This document shows positions 1 through 6,466 of a stretch of 64,000 nucleotides of DNA, piece after piece (position 1 is the stretch's first letter; each line of letters opens with the position of its first letter). Under the pieces are notes generated by a model. The model did not search any database. It was not told the origin of the DNA and saw only the letters and a program-made list of their open reading frames with translations. The stretch is taken from NCBI GenBank assembly GCA_038521825.1, contig JBCBKL010000003.1, forward strand, positions 62,001 to 126,000, read 5' to 3'. Source of the stretch: JBCBKL01 sp038521825. GTDB taxonomy: Bacteria; Pseudomonadota; Alphaproteobacteria; Rhodobacterales; Rhodobacteraceae. The translations under genes and the position numbers were made by a program.

Positions 1-2
1 TG

Positions 3-704
3 GACGAGGTGATTGAGCGGCTGCGCGCGGCCATTGCCGAGGGGCGGCAATGTTACTGGGTTTGTCCGCTGGTGGATGAAAGCGAAACGCTGGATCTGAC
101 TGCGGCGGAGGAGCGGTTCAAACGCCTGCGTGCGGTGCTGGGGGAGGGCGTCGTGGGTCTCGTACACGGGCAAATGCCCGTGGCCGAAAAAGACACCGCA
201 ATGCTCCGCTTCCAGCGGGGCGACATACAGGTTCTCGTGGCGACAACGGTGATCGAGGTGGGCGTTAACGTCCCGAATGCGACGATCATGGTAATTGAGC
301 AGGCCGAGACATTCGGCCTCGCCCAGCTTCATCAGTTGCGCGGGCGCGTGGGGCGGGGCGATGCGGCTTCGACCTGTCTGCTGCTCTATCAGCCGCCTTT
401 GTCGGAAACCGGCAAGCGTCGCCTCGAAGTTCTGCGCGAGACCGAGGATGGTTTTCGCATCGCAGAGACGGACCTGCAAATGCGCGGCTTTGGCGATCTG
501 ATCGGCACGGCCCAGTCCGGCGTGCCGCGCTTTCGTGTCGCGGATCTGGATCGGCAGGCGGGGTTGATGGCCACCGCCCAAAGCGATGCCCGGCGGCTGC
601 TGGCGGATGATCCCGATCTGACAGGCGAACGGGGGAAGGCGGCGCGGGTACTGTTATGGCTGATGCGGCAGGATGAAGCGATCAGGCTCATTTCCGTAGG
701 ATAG
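3..704 (+). CDS. recG: ATP-dependent DNA helicase RecG, C-terminal part
   Basis: The reading frame is open from the window edge, so only about 233 C-terminal residues are present. RecG is a monomeric superfamily 2 helicase that reverses stalled replication forks and branch-migrates Holliday junctions. The segment holds the second RecA-like domain: LVHGQM, the motif V region LVATTVIEVGVNVP, and motif VI QLHQLRGRVGRG with its arginine fingers. After these come the TRG-like segment (ETEDGFRIAETDL) and the closing wedge-proximal RGFGDLIGTAQSG typical of RecG. The stop TAG lies at 702-704. Directly downstream is a cluster of GTTC/GAAC motifs and a small SOS-box gene. Identity is certain from the motif order; the N-terminal wedge domain is outside the window. 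Confidence 0.97.
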   Translation, partial: DEVIERLRAAIAEGRQCYWVCPLVDESETLDLTAAEERFKRLRAVLGEGVVGLVHGQMPVAEKDTAMLRFQRGDIQVLVATTVIEVGVNVPNATIMVIEQAETFGLAQLHQLRGRVGRGDAASTCLLLYQPPLSETGKRRLEVLRETEDGFRIAETDLQMRGFGDLIGTAQSGVPRFRVADLDRQAGLMATAQSDARRLLADDPDLTGERGKAARVLLWLMRQDEAIRLISVG

Positions 705-726
705 GAACAAAAACCTCAAAAGTTCA

Positions 727-778
727 CTTTTGTTCTCAAAAAGTTCTTTACACATGGTTAATGATGTGAGAACAAAAG
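727..778. promoter_or_regulatory. LexA (SOS) box inside an 11-bp inverted repeat
   Basis: Positions 732-746 read GTTC-N7-GTTC (GTTCTCAAAAAGTTC), the direct-repeat SOS box known for alphaproteobacterial LexA. The left half-site is part of a perfect 11-bp inverted repeat: CTTTTGTTCTC at 727-737 and GAGAACAAAAG at 768-778. A third related copy, GAACAAAA, sits at 705-712 just after the recG stop. The site lies about 60 bp upstream of the small gene at 808. A second box of the same class sits upstream of recA at 38328-38342. Binding by LexA is inferred from the motif only. Confidence 0.75.
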
Positions 779-807
779 GGCAACTTAGAACGAAGAGGCA
801 CCCACCG

Positions 808-936
808 ATGACGACGCTCCGCCAGATCCGATCCATTGCCAATCGCGCCGAGGCTACCCTTGTTCAGGATGCGATTGGGGCGGCCGCATTGATGGTTATT
901 TTTGTCGTCGGTCTGCATCTTCCTGTTCTGATCTGA
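808..936 (+). CDS. Small single-pass membrane protein, 42 aa, probably SOS-regulated
   Basis: The reading frame stays open upstream to 730, but the ATG at 808 is preferred because an AGAGG ribosome-binding site lies 9 nt before it and the upstream part runs through the LexA box. The protein has a charged, amphipathic N-terminus (about residues 1-20, Arg and Glu rich) followed by one hydrophobic helix (about residues 22-42) ending at the C-terminus. That is the shape of a small inner membrane regulator. The 15-bp LexA box at 732-746 is in promoter position, so induction by DNA damage is expected. Function is unknown. By analogy with the SOS-induced membrane peptide SidA of Caulobacter, a cell-division inhibitor is one possibility, but no sequence similarity is claimed. 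It could also act on recG-linked repair or be a generic stress microprotein. Confidence 0.7.
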   Translation: MTTLRQIRSIANRAEATLVQDAIGAAALMVIFVVGLHLPVLI

Positions 937-951
937 GTTCTGCCTGCGATC

Positions 952-1062
952 CTCGTGCCGGTTCTTGCCGCGCTGACCTGCTTACCTTCGCGCGATCAGG
1001 TACTGCCTGTCCCACCTGAGGCCAGACCGCTCTGGCTATGCAAGCACCGGGTCCCGCACGAG
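952..1062 (+). ncRNA. Candidate structured RNA or structured 3' UTR
   Basis: This stretch lacks a convincing reading frame but folds well by eye. An outer helix pairs CTCGTGC (952-958) with GCACGAG (1056-1062), continued by CGGTTCTTGC against GCAAGCACCG with a 6-nt bulge. Inside is a perfect 6-bp hairpin, GCCAGA-CCGC-TCTGGC at 1021-1036, and an ACCTG/CAGGT pairing. A strong intrinsic terminator follows at once (1076-1110). It may be an independent small RNA or the processed 3' UTR of the SOS-box gene upstream. It does not carry the conserved GGAAG core of SRP RNA, nor tmRNA or RNase P signatures that I can recognise. Confidence 0.4.
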
Positions 1063-1075
1063 TGACGCTTTCCTG

Positions 1076-1110
1076 CGCCGCCATCCCCTAGGATGCGCGG
1101 CGTTTTTTTT
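1076..1110 (+). terminator. Strong intrinsic terminator
   Basis: A 6-bp GC stem (CGCCGC-type arms at 1076-1081 and 1097-1102) continues through a single bulged C into a 5-bp stem, CATCC (1082-1086) with GGATG (1091-1095), closed by a CCTA loop. Eight T residues follow at 1103-1110. It ends plus-strand transcription coming from the small gene and the candidate RNA, and faces the minus-strand gene that starts at 1583. Confidence 0.85.
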
Positions 1111-1130
1111 CGCGGTTTCTCGGGGGCGTA

Positions 1131-1583
1131 TCAGGCGCAGTCTGATTGCATCGCCTGCTGCATCGCCTCTGCCGTGGCTTCGATGCTCAGCAGGATCGAA
1201 GCGTGCCGATTGCGGTAGTCGCGCGCGGGTTCCAGCACTTGGAACCCATCGAAAGGGGCAGAGGGAACGGGGCCGTCTTCTTTCAGCATGGCCGTCAGCG
1301 CATCGCGCGCCGCCTCGATCTCTGGCAGGGTACGCCCAACCACAGCACCCCCGGTCACAGCCGCAGCGGCCTGCCCGAGCGCGCAGGCTTTGACGTCCTG
1401 CCCAAAATCTACGATCCGCCCGTCTTCAACCTTGAGATCGACAGTTACCGTTGATCCGCACAAGGGCGAGCGGCGCTTGACCGTCGCATCCGGCGCGTTG
1501 AGCCGCCCGTTATGCGGAATGTCCGAAGCCAGCGCGAGAATCCGCGACGAATAAAGCTTGATCAGATCGGTGTCGGACGCCAT
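1131..1583 (-). CDS. IscU/NifU-like iron-sulfur scaffold family protein
   Basis: A 150-residue cytoplasmic protein of the SufU/IscU/NifU-N fold. The start ATG at 1583 was chosen over the longer open frame, which runs through hisI on the other strand. Two of the three cluster-ligand cysteines of IscU are recognisable: Cys in PLCGSTV and Cys in KACALGQ. The third position, normally within an HCS-type motif, reads NRHASILL here, so that ligand is alanine; a lone Cys sits near the C-terminus (SDCA). It may therefore be a cluster-handling or sulfur-transfer relative rather than the main scaffold. It is divergent from hisI with an 81-bp gap to the hisI start, and has no other Fe-S biogenesis genes next to it. 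Confidence 0.8.
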   Translation of the reverse strand: MASDTDLIKLYSSRILALASDIPHNGRLNAPDATVKRRSPLCGSTVTVDLKVEDGRIVDFGQDVKACALGQAAAAVTGGAVVGRTLPEIEAARDALTAMLKEDGPVPSAPFDGFQVLEPARDYRNRHASILLSIEATAEAMQQAMQSDCA

Positions 1584-1664
1584 GCCGGTTTCCTTTCCTT
1601 GCCGGACCCTACATAAGGCACTCTGCCCGGTATGCAAAAGATCCTGTCTGCAAAAGGTTGGCCC

Positions 1665-2024
1665 ATGACATTCGATCCCGCCACGCTTGTCTATAACGAC
1701 CAAGGTTTGATCCCGGCCGTCGCGCAGGAGGCCGAGACGGGTGAGGTGCTTATGATGGCCTGGATGAATGCCGAGGCTGTGGCGCAAACGCTGCGGACGG
1801 GCCGGGTTACCTATTGGAGCCGGTCGCGTCAGGCCTTCTGGGTCAAGGGCGAAACCAGCGGGCATGTGCAGGAGCTTGTCGAGTTGCGGGTTGATTGCGA
1901 TCAGGATTGTCTGCTGGTCCTCGTTCGCCAGACCGGTCCTGCCTGTCACACCGGTCGCCGCACCTGCTTTTACACCGCTGTTCGCGAAGGCGAAGCGGTC
2001 GAGTTGATGGAACCAGAGACCTAG
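1665..2024 (+). CDS. hisI: Phosphoribosyl-AMP cyclohydrolase
   Basis: Third step of histidine synthesis: opens the purine ring of phosphoribosyl-AMP to give ProFAR. The 119-residue protein carries the metal-binding core DCDQDCLL and the zinc ligands ACHTGRRTCFY (Cys, His, Cys), plus TYWSRSRQAFWVKGETSGH, the family hallmark. The ATG at 1665 is preferred over one at 1632 because the family normally begins a few residues before the YNDQGLIPAV segment. The protein has only the HisI domain, not the HisIE fusion of enterics. Its TAG stop (2022-2024) shares the palindrome CTAG with the stop of gluQ on the opposite strand (2021-2023), so the two genes converge with a 3-nt overlap and no room for a terminator. 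Confidence 0.95.
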   Translation: MTFDPATLVYNDQGLIPAVAQEAETGEVLMMAWMNAEAVAQTLRTGRVTYWSRSRQAFWVKGETSGHVQELVELRVDCDQDCLLVLVRQTGPACHTGRRTCFYTAVREGEAVELMEPET

Positions 2025-2887
2025 AGCCCCACCATCTGCCGGATGTCCTGGGGTGTCGCCCCCTCTGCCCGGTATTTCGCAATGGCCCGGGCATCGTCGC
2101 GCTTGGCCAGTCGTCTGCCCAGATCGTCGCGAATGAGCTTGTGATGATGGTAGAGAGGTGTCGGAAGCCCGAGAAGGCTTTGCAGCAGAACATGGATCTT
2201 GGTGGCGTCGAAAAGGTCCTGGCCGCGCACGACATGCGTGACACCTTGTGTAGCGTCGTCAAGGACGACGGCCAAATGGTAGGAGCCAAGGAAATCCTTT
2301 CGTGACAGAACAATGTCGCCGACGGTGTGTTCGAGATCTGCGCAGGTGATGGTTCCGGTTTCGCCGTCGGGCCCGGTGCCCGTCTCTTGGAAACTGATCA
2401 GGGGTGAGGGCGAGAGCATTTCGATTGCTGCCCGCATGTCCAGTCGCATCGCGCCATCTGGGCGCTGTCGGGTGCCGAGCGGCTTTGCCGGTCGGCAGGT
2501 GCCCGGGTAGATCGGTCCATCCGGGCCAAGGAGAGGTTCAGCACCTTCCTGCGGGGCCGAGAGCGCGGCGGCGATATCGCGCCGGTTGCAGGTGCAGGTG
2601 TAGAGGAGGCCGCACGCCCAGAGCTGATCGAGGGCCACGGCATATGCATCCGAACGATCTGACTGGCGCATGACCGGCTTGGGCCAGCTTAAACCCAGCC
2701 AGTGAAGATCGTCGTAGATCTGTTTCTCCCATTCAGGGCGGGCGCGGGTCTGGTCAATGTCCTCGATGCGCAAAAGGAAAGTGCCGCCCGCGGCCTGCGC
2801 CATGTCGTGGGCCAGCAAAGCGGAATAGGCATGCCCCAAATGCAGTGGCCCCGTGGGAGACGGGGCGAAACGGGTCACGAATGTCAC
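2021..2887 (-). CDS. gluQ: Glutamyl-Q tRNA(Asp) synthetase
   Basis: A 288-residue paralogue of the catalytic domain of glutamyl-tRNA synthetase without the anticodon-binding domain; it loads glutamate onto the queuosine base of tRNA-Asp. Visible are FAPSPTGPLHLGHAYSA (HIGH-type motif near residues 8-20), the KMSKS equivalent RRLAKRD near residue 260, and the zinc-site cysteines in YTCTCNRRD and YPGTCR. Length fits GluQ-RS and excludes a full GltX. Its start ATG overlaps the stop of the methyltransferase gene at 2884-2887 by 4 nt (ATGA), so the two are translationally coupled. Confidence 0.93.
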   Translation of the reverse strand: MTFVTRFAPSPTGPLHLGHAYSALLAHDMAQAAGGTFLLRIEDIDQTRARPEWEKQIYDDLHWLGLSWPKPVMRQSDRSDAYAVALDQLWACGLLYTCTCNRRDIAAALSAPQEGAEPLLGPDGPIYPGTCRPAKPLGTRQRPDGAMRLDMRAAIEMLSPSPLISFQETGTGPDGETGTITCADLEHTVGDIVLSRKDFLGSYHLAVVLDDATQGVTHVVRGQDLFDATKIHVLLQSLLGLPTPLYHHHKLIRDDLGRRLAKRDDARAIAKYRAEGATPQDIRQMVGL

Positions 2888-3495
2888 AGTTTTTCGAGGA
2901 TATAGACGTTCGAGCCCAGATCACGAGCTGGCAGATGGGGCCCATGTTCCTTGAAGAGCAGCCGCGCGGCGCCGCAATCGGTCCATTCCGCGATCCGCGC
3001 CTCGTTAACCGGGTCCTGCAGGGCGTGATCGTTGAAGGAAAAAACAAATAGGCCGGATGGTCCAAGCGCGCGCATCAGCGTATCGAAGACCGAGATTGGG
3101 GCCGCGCCTGCACCGATGACGCCGATGGCCGCGATGGCGGCATAATCGCCGGGCGTCTGAATCGGGTTTTGATCGGGCTGGATCTGCCGTAGGTCGCGAT
3201 AGACACCCTTGGCCAGCGCACCCTCCAGCATTTCGGTGGACAGATCGACACCGTCGATCACCTGAAACCCGGCGAGTTTTAAAGCGAGGCCTGAAAGCCC
3301 CGTGCCACATCCAAAATCGAGGATGGAGGCAGACGGGTCGCTAAGGTGCTGTTTCAGCGCTTCTGCGCAGCGGCCGGGTGTGGCGTATCCGTTTTCGGCC
3401 ACTTCGGCATCGTAGCTCGCGGCCCAGTCGTCGTAGAGTGCGCGCGTTTCGCTGGCATCGCGCGCATCATATACCTTGTCGAGGAAACCCGTCAT
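2884..3495 (-). CDS. Class I SAM-dependent methyltransferase
   Basis: A 203-residue Rossmann-fold methyltransferase. Motif I is ILDFGCGTGLSG (about residues 58-69), followed by an acidic residue in GVDLSTEML that should bind the ribose of SAM. Overall it resembles the WBSCR27/UbiE-like group of small-molecule methyltransferases (N-terminal VYDARDASETRALYDDWAASYD). The substrate cannot be told from sequence. It lies upstream of and overlaps gluQ by 4 nt. Whether this reflects a shared tRNA role or only operon packing is unknown. Confidence 0.85.
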   Translation of the reverse strand: MTGFLDKVYDARDASETRALYDDWAASYDAEVAENGYATPGRCAEALKQHLSDPSASILDFGCGTGLSGLALKLAGFQVIDGVDLSTEMLEGALAKGVYRDLRQIQPDQNPIQTPGDYAAIAAIGVIGAGAAPISVFDTLMRALGPSGLFVFSFNDHALQDPVNEARIAEWTDCGAARLLFKEHGPHLPARDLGSNVYILEKL

Positions 3496-3599
3496 GCATC
3501 AAGGATAGTCTCCAAGTCCTCACTCCGTCCAGCCCATGGCTGTCATTGGACTGGAGCTCTGCCCCAGAACCCGGAGTATTTTGGGAAAAATATGGGGCG

Positions 3600-4952
3600 T
3601 CAGGCCGCCTTGGCCTGCGGTGTCAGCCACTGGACCCAGTCTGCCTTGGCTCGGTCCGTGTAGGCCTTGTAGCGGTCCTTGCGTCCCTTTCGCCCACCTC
3701 TCATCCCTTGAAGCGAAGGAAAGAGCCCGAAATTGACATTCATCGGCTGGAACGTCTTGGCCTCGGCCCCGCCAGCGATGTGGGTAATCAGCGCGCCGGT
3801 GGCGGTTGTGTCGGGCGGGGTGGTGAGCGTAGCGCCCCGCATTTCGGCCGCGGCCAGCCGCCCCGCCAGCAGGCCCATGGCGGCGCTTTCAACATAGCCT
3901 TCTACACCAGTGATCTGCCCTGCAAATCGAATGTTCGGGCGCGAGCGCAGCCGCATCTGGCCGTCGAGCAGCGTGGGGGAATTCAGAAACGTATTGCGGT
4001 GGATGCCGCCCAGACGCGCGAAACGGGCATCCTGAAGCCCTGGGATTGTTTTAAAAACATCGGCTTGCGCACCGTACTTCATCTTGGTTTGAAAGCCCAC
4101 GATGTTGTAGAGTGTTCCCAGCTTGTTGTCGCGTCGCAGCTGCACAACCGCGTGGGGTTTGACGTCCGGCTGATGCGGGTTGGTCAGGCCCACCGGCTTC
4201 ATCGGCCCGTGGCGCAGGGTTTCGCGACCGCGCTCTGCCATCACCTCGATCGGAAGGCAGCCGTCGAAGTATCCTGCTGTTTCGCCTTCGTGGAAGACCG
4301 TTTTGTCGGCGGCCAGCAGCGCGTCGATGAATGCCTCGTACTGCTCGCGGGTCATGGGGCAGTTGAGATAGGCGGTCCGCTCTTCCTCCGTCTCGCCCTT
4401 GTCATAGCGCGATTGCATCCAGGCCTGGCTCATGTCGATGCTGTCGAAATAGACGATGGGTGCGATGGCATCGAAAAAGGCGAGCGCCTCGGCGCCGGTT
4501 TCTGCGGCAATGGCCTGGCCAAGGGCGGATGAGGTAAGCGGGCCGGTCGCGATGATCCATTGGCCGTCCTCGGGCAGAGCTGTGATCTCACCATATTCCA
4601 CGCGGATGTTCGGATGGCTCATCAGCGCATTGGTCACCGATTGCGCGAATGGATCCCGGTCGACCGCCAGCGCGCCGCCTGCTGGCAGCCGGTGTTTGTC
4701 AGCCGTAGCCATGATCAACCCGCCGGCCTGCCGCATCTCCCAATGCAGAAGCCCTACGGCGTTCTGTTCGTCGTCGTCTGAGCGGAAGGAATTCGAGCAG
4801 ACCATCTCGCCCAACAGCCCGGTCTGGTGGGCGAAGGTGCCTACACTGGGCCGCATTTCGTGCAGGACGACGGGCACGCCCATATTGGCTGCCTGCCATG
4901 CGGCTTCGGACCCGGCCATTCCGCCGCCGACGATGTGAAGCGTGTCTGCCAT
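3600..4952 (-). CDS. trmFO: tRNA uracil-54 C5-methyltransferase (folate/FAD dependent)
   Basis: Makes ribothymidine at position 54 of tRNA using methylenetetrahydrofolate and FAD. The protein (450 residues from the chosen start) opens with the FAD-binding motif HIVGGGMAGSEAAWQ. It then has the family signatures VCSNSFRSDD, LNCPMTREQYEAF and GTLYNIVGFQTKMKYG, and ends with FGLFPSLQGMRGGRKGRKDR. The ATG at 4952 puts the GGG motif a few residues from the N-terminus; an in-frame ATG three codons earlier (4961) is equally possible. The long open frame up to 5024 runs into a structured intergenic repeat and is not taken as coding. It is the last gene of this minus-strand group. Confidence 0.95.
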   Translation of the reverse strand: MADTLHIVGGGMAGSEAAWQAANMGVPVVLHEMRPSVGTFAHQTGLLGEMVCSNSFRSDDDEQNAVGLLHWEMRQAGGLIMATADKHRLPAGGALAVDRDPFAQSVTNALMSHPNIRVEYGEITALPEDGQWIIATGPLTSSALGQAIAAETGAEALAFFDAIAPIVYFDSIDMSQAWMQSRYDKGETEEERTAYLNCPMTREQYEAFIDALLAADKTVFHEGETAGYFDGCLPIEVMAERGRETLRHGPMKPVGLTNPHQPDVKPHAVVQLRRDNKLGTLYNIVGFQTKMKYGAQADVFKTIPGLQDARFARLGGIHRNTFLNSPTLLDGQMRLRSRPNIRFAGQITGVEGYVESAAMGLLAGRLAAAEMRGATLTTPPDTTATGALITHIAGGAEAKTFQPMNVNFGLFPSLQGMRGGRKGRKDRYKAYTDRAKADWVQWLTPQAKAA

Positions 4953-5000
4953 GCGGTCCATTACGCCAAGGCGCCGCGTGCTGCAATGATGTCGAGGTAC

Positions 5001-5080
5001 TTTTGGGGTCGCCGCTGCGGGCACGGTCGATCAGTGAGAGGCTGATCTGGAGGGACCTTCCGCCGGCGGCGACCCAAAAA
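5001..5080. repeat. 80-bp nested inverted repeat, candidate leader or small RNA
   Basis: Arms TTTTGGGGTCGCCGC (5001-5015) and GCGGCGACCCAAAAA (5066-5080) pair along their length with a single offset G. Nested inside are GCGG/CCGC (5017-5020, 5060-5063), GGTC/GACC (5025-5028, 5054-5057) and GATCAG/CTGATC (5029-5034, 5042-5047) around a 7-nt loop. The result is one near-continuous hairpin. It lies about 50 bp upstream of trmFO on the same strand, in the gap between trmFO and the enoyl-CoA hydratase gene (4953-5183). There is no T-tract on either side, so it is not a standard terminator. A structured trmFO leader, a small RNA or a mobile palindromic repeat are the alternatives. Confidence 0.6.
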
Positions 5081-5183
5081 CTTCAAGGTTTGGATAACCT
5101 GTAAACACGTTAGTGCCCGAAAGGTGTCATAATTGCTAGTACTTTATTGGAAATGGAACAATTCCCCTTTGGAAACAGTTTAT

Positions 5184-5969
5184 CTAGTTGCTCCAATTTG
5201 GTTCCCGTTTCTCAAGGAAGGCGGCAATGCCCTCTTCGGTATCGCGGTGCAGCATGTTTTCAACCATCACATCACCGGTATAGGCATAGGCTTTGGCTGT
5301 GGGCAGATCGAGTTGGTGGTAGAACGCTTCTTTCCCGATCTTCACCGCGCTCGCCAACTTGGCCGCGACGGTCTGGGCCAGGGCCATGGTTTCGTCAGCC
5401 AGCGCGTTCTCGGCGACCACCCGATTGACAAGACCCAGCTCGCCGGCGCGGTTCGCGTCGATGAATTCACCGGTTGTCAGCATCTCGAAGGCCTGCTTTC
5501 GCGGGATGTTGCGGGACAGCGCGACCATCGGGGTTGAGCAGAAGAGGCCGATATTGACGCCGTTCACTCCAAACCGCGTTCCCTCAGCCGCGACGGCCAT
5601 GTCGCATGACGCGACAAGCTGGCAACCGGCGGCGGTGGCGATGCCGTGGACGCGAGCGATGACGGGCTGAGGCATGGACTGGATGCGGGTCATCATGGCA
5701 GCGCAGCGATCGAAGAGATCCTTGAAATAGGCCTGACCGCCGTCTTCGCATTGCCGCCCCTGGGTCATCTGTTTGAGGTCGTGACCCGCGCAGAAGGCTT
5801 TGCCGGCGCCAGACAGGATCACGGCACGAATGCCGGGGCTTTCGGCGACGTCATCAAAGGTACCGTGCAGCGCCGCGATCATCTCGTCAGACAGGGCGTT
5901 CAGCCGGTCTGGCGCGTTCATCTCGACATGCGCCACGCCGTCCGTGACCTTACGTTCCAGAATTGTCAT
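5184..5969 (-). CDS. Enoyl-CoA hydratase/isomerase family protein (crotonase fold)
   Basis: A 261-residue crotonase-fold enzyme acting on an acyl-CoA in the cytoplasm. The two oxyanion-hole segments are visible: GKAFCAGHDLKQM (about residues 56-68) and HGIATAAGCQLVASCD (about 110-125). The protein resembles the ECHDC3-like branch rather than the classical beta-oxidation hydratase, and the second catalytic glutamate position reads GLFCSTP, so hydratase activity is not assured. The start at 5969 has an excellent ribosome-binding site (GGGAGGACAAG-ATG). It is divergent from the thioesterase gene with only 56 bp between them, which suggests a shared promoter region. Confidence 0.88.
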   Translation of the reverse strand: MTILERKVTDGVAHVEMNAPDRLNALSDEMIAALHGTFDDVAESPGIRAVILSGAGKAFCAGHDLKQMTQGRQCEDGGQAYFKDLFDRCAAMMTRIQSMPQPVIARVHGIATAAGCQLVASCDMAVAAEGTRFGVNGVNIGLFCSTPMVALSRNIPRKQAFEMLTTGEFIDANRAGELGLVNRVVAENALADETMALAQTVAAKLASAVKIGKEAFYHQLDLPTAKAYAYTGDVMVENMLHRDTEEGIAAFLEKREPNWSN

Positions 5970-6025
5970 CTTGTCCTCCCTCGCTGCCCAAGCCAGCCTA
6001 AGCCAAAGACCGTGGGAGGGAAAGT

Positions 6026-6466
6026 ATGGCGCTGGCGATGCAGGCGGATGATCTGAGCGCGTTCCTGAAGGACGAGTTTATGCAGGTCGCGGGCGATTTT
6101 CGGATCGACCATGTTGAGGAACGGGCGATCGCCATGCGGCTCATTGCCAGCGACAGGCATTTGCGGCCGGGTGGAACTGTCTCGGGGCCCGCTATGTTCG
6201 CGTTGGCCGATGTGGCGGCTTATCTGATGACCCTTGCGATGATTGGGCCCAAGGCGCTTGCCGTGACCACGAATTGCAGCATCGATTTCATGCGCAAGCC
6301 TGTGGCCGACGTCGATGTCGTTGCCAAGGGCCGGCTGCTCAAGCTGGGTCGGCAGTTCTCGGTGTCAGATGTTCTGCTGTTTTCCGAGGGTCAGTCAGAG
6401 CCTGTTGCCCGCGCTGGCCTGACCTATGCCATTCCACCAGAACGCAGCGCAGCAGCCAGCGCGTGA
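6026..6466 (+). CDS. PaaI-family hotdog thioesterase
   Basis: A 146-residue single hotdog domain expected to hydrolyse an acyl- or phenylacyl-CoA. The family core is seen in RPGGTVSGPAMFALADVAAYLM, where the segment around the central helix carries an aspartate, and in TTNCSIDFMRKP followed by VVAKGRLLKLGR. A GGGAGGG site precedes the ATG at 6026. It is divergently paired with a crotonase-fold gene, consistent with acyl-CoA metabolism. Its 3' end overlaps the end of the convergent beta-glucosidase gene by 43 bp, which is more than usual for two real genes; both frames nevertheless show full family features to their ends. Confidence 0.85.
   Translation: MALAMQADDLSAFLKDEFMQVAGDFRIDHVEERAIAMRLIASDRHLRPGGTVSGPAMFALADVAAYLMTLAMIGPKALAVTTNCSIDFMRKPVADVDVVAKGRLLKLGRQFSVSDVLLFSEGQSEPVARAGLTYAIPPERSAAASA

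Noticed and set aside
952..1062. SRP (4.5S), 6S, tmRNA or RNase P RNA
   Set aside because: The length would suit 4.5S, but the GGAAG-type core is missing, and no diagnostic sequence of the others was recognised.
3346..4532. Plus-strand frame of over 380 codons over trmFO
   Set aside because: It is antisense to trmFO, which has all its motifs; the composition is that of a GC-rich shadow frame.
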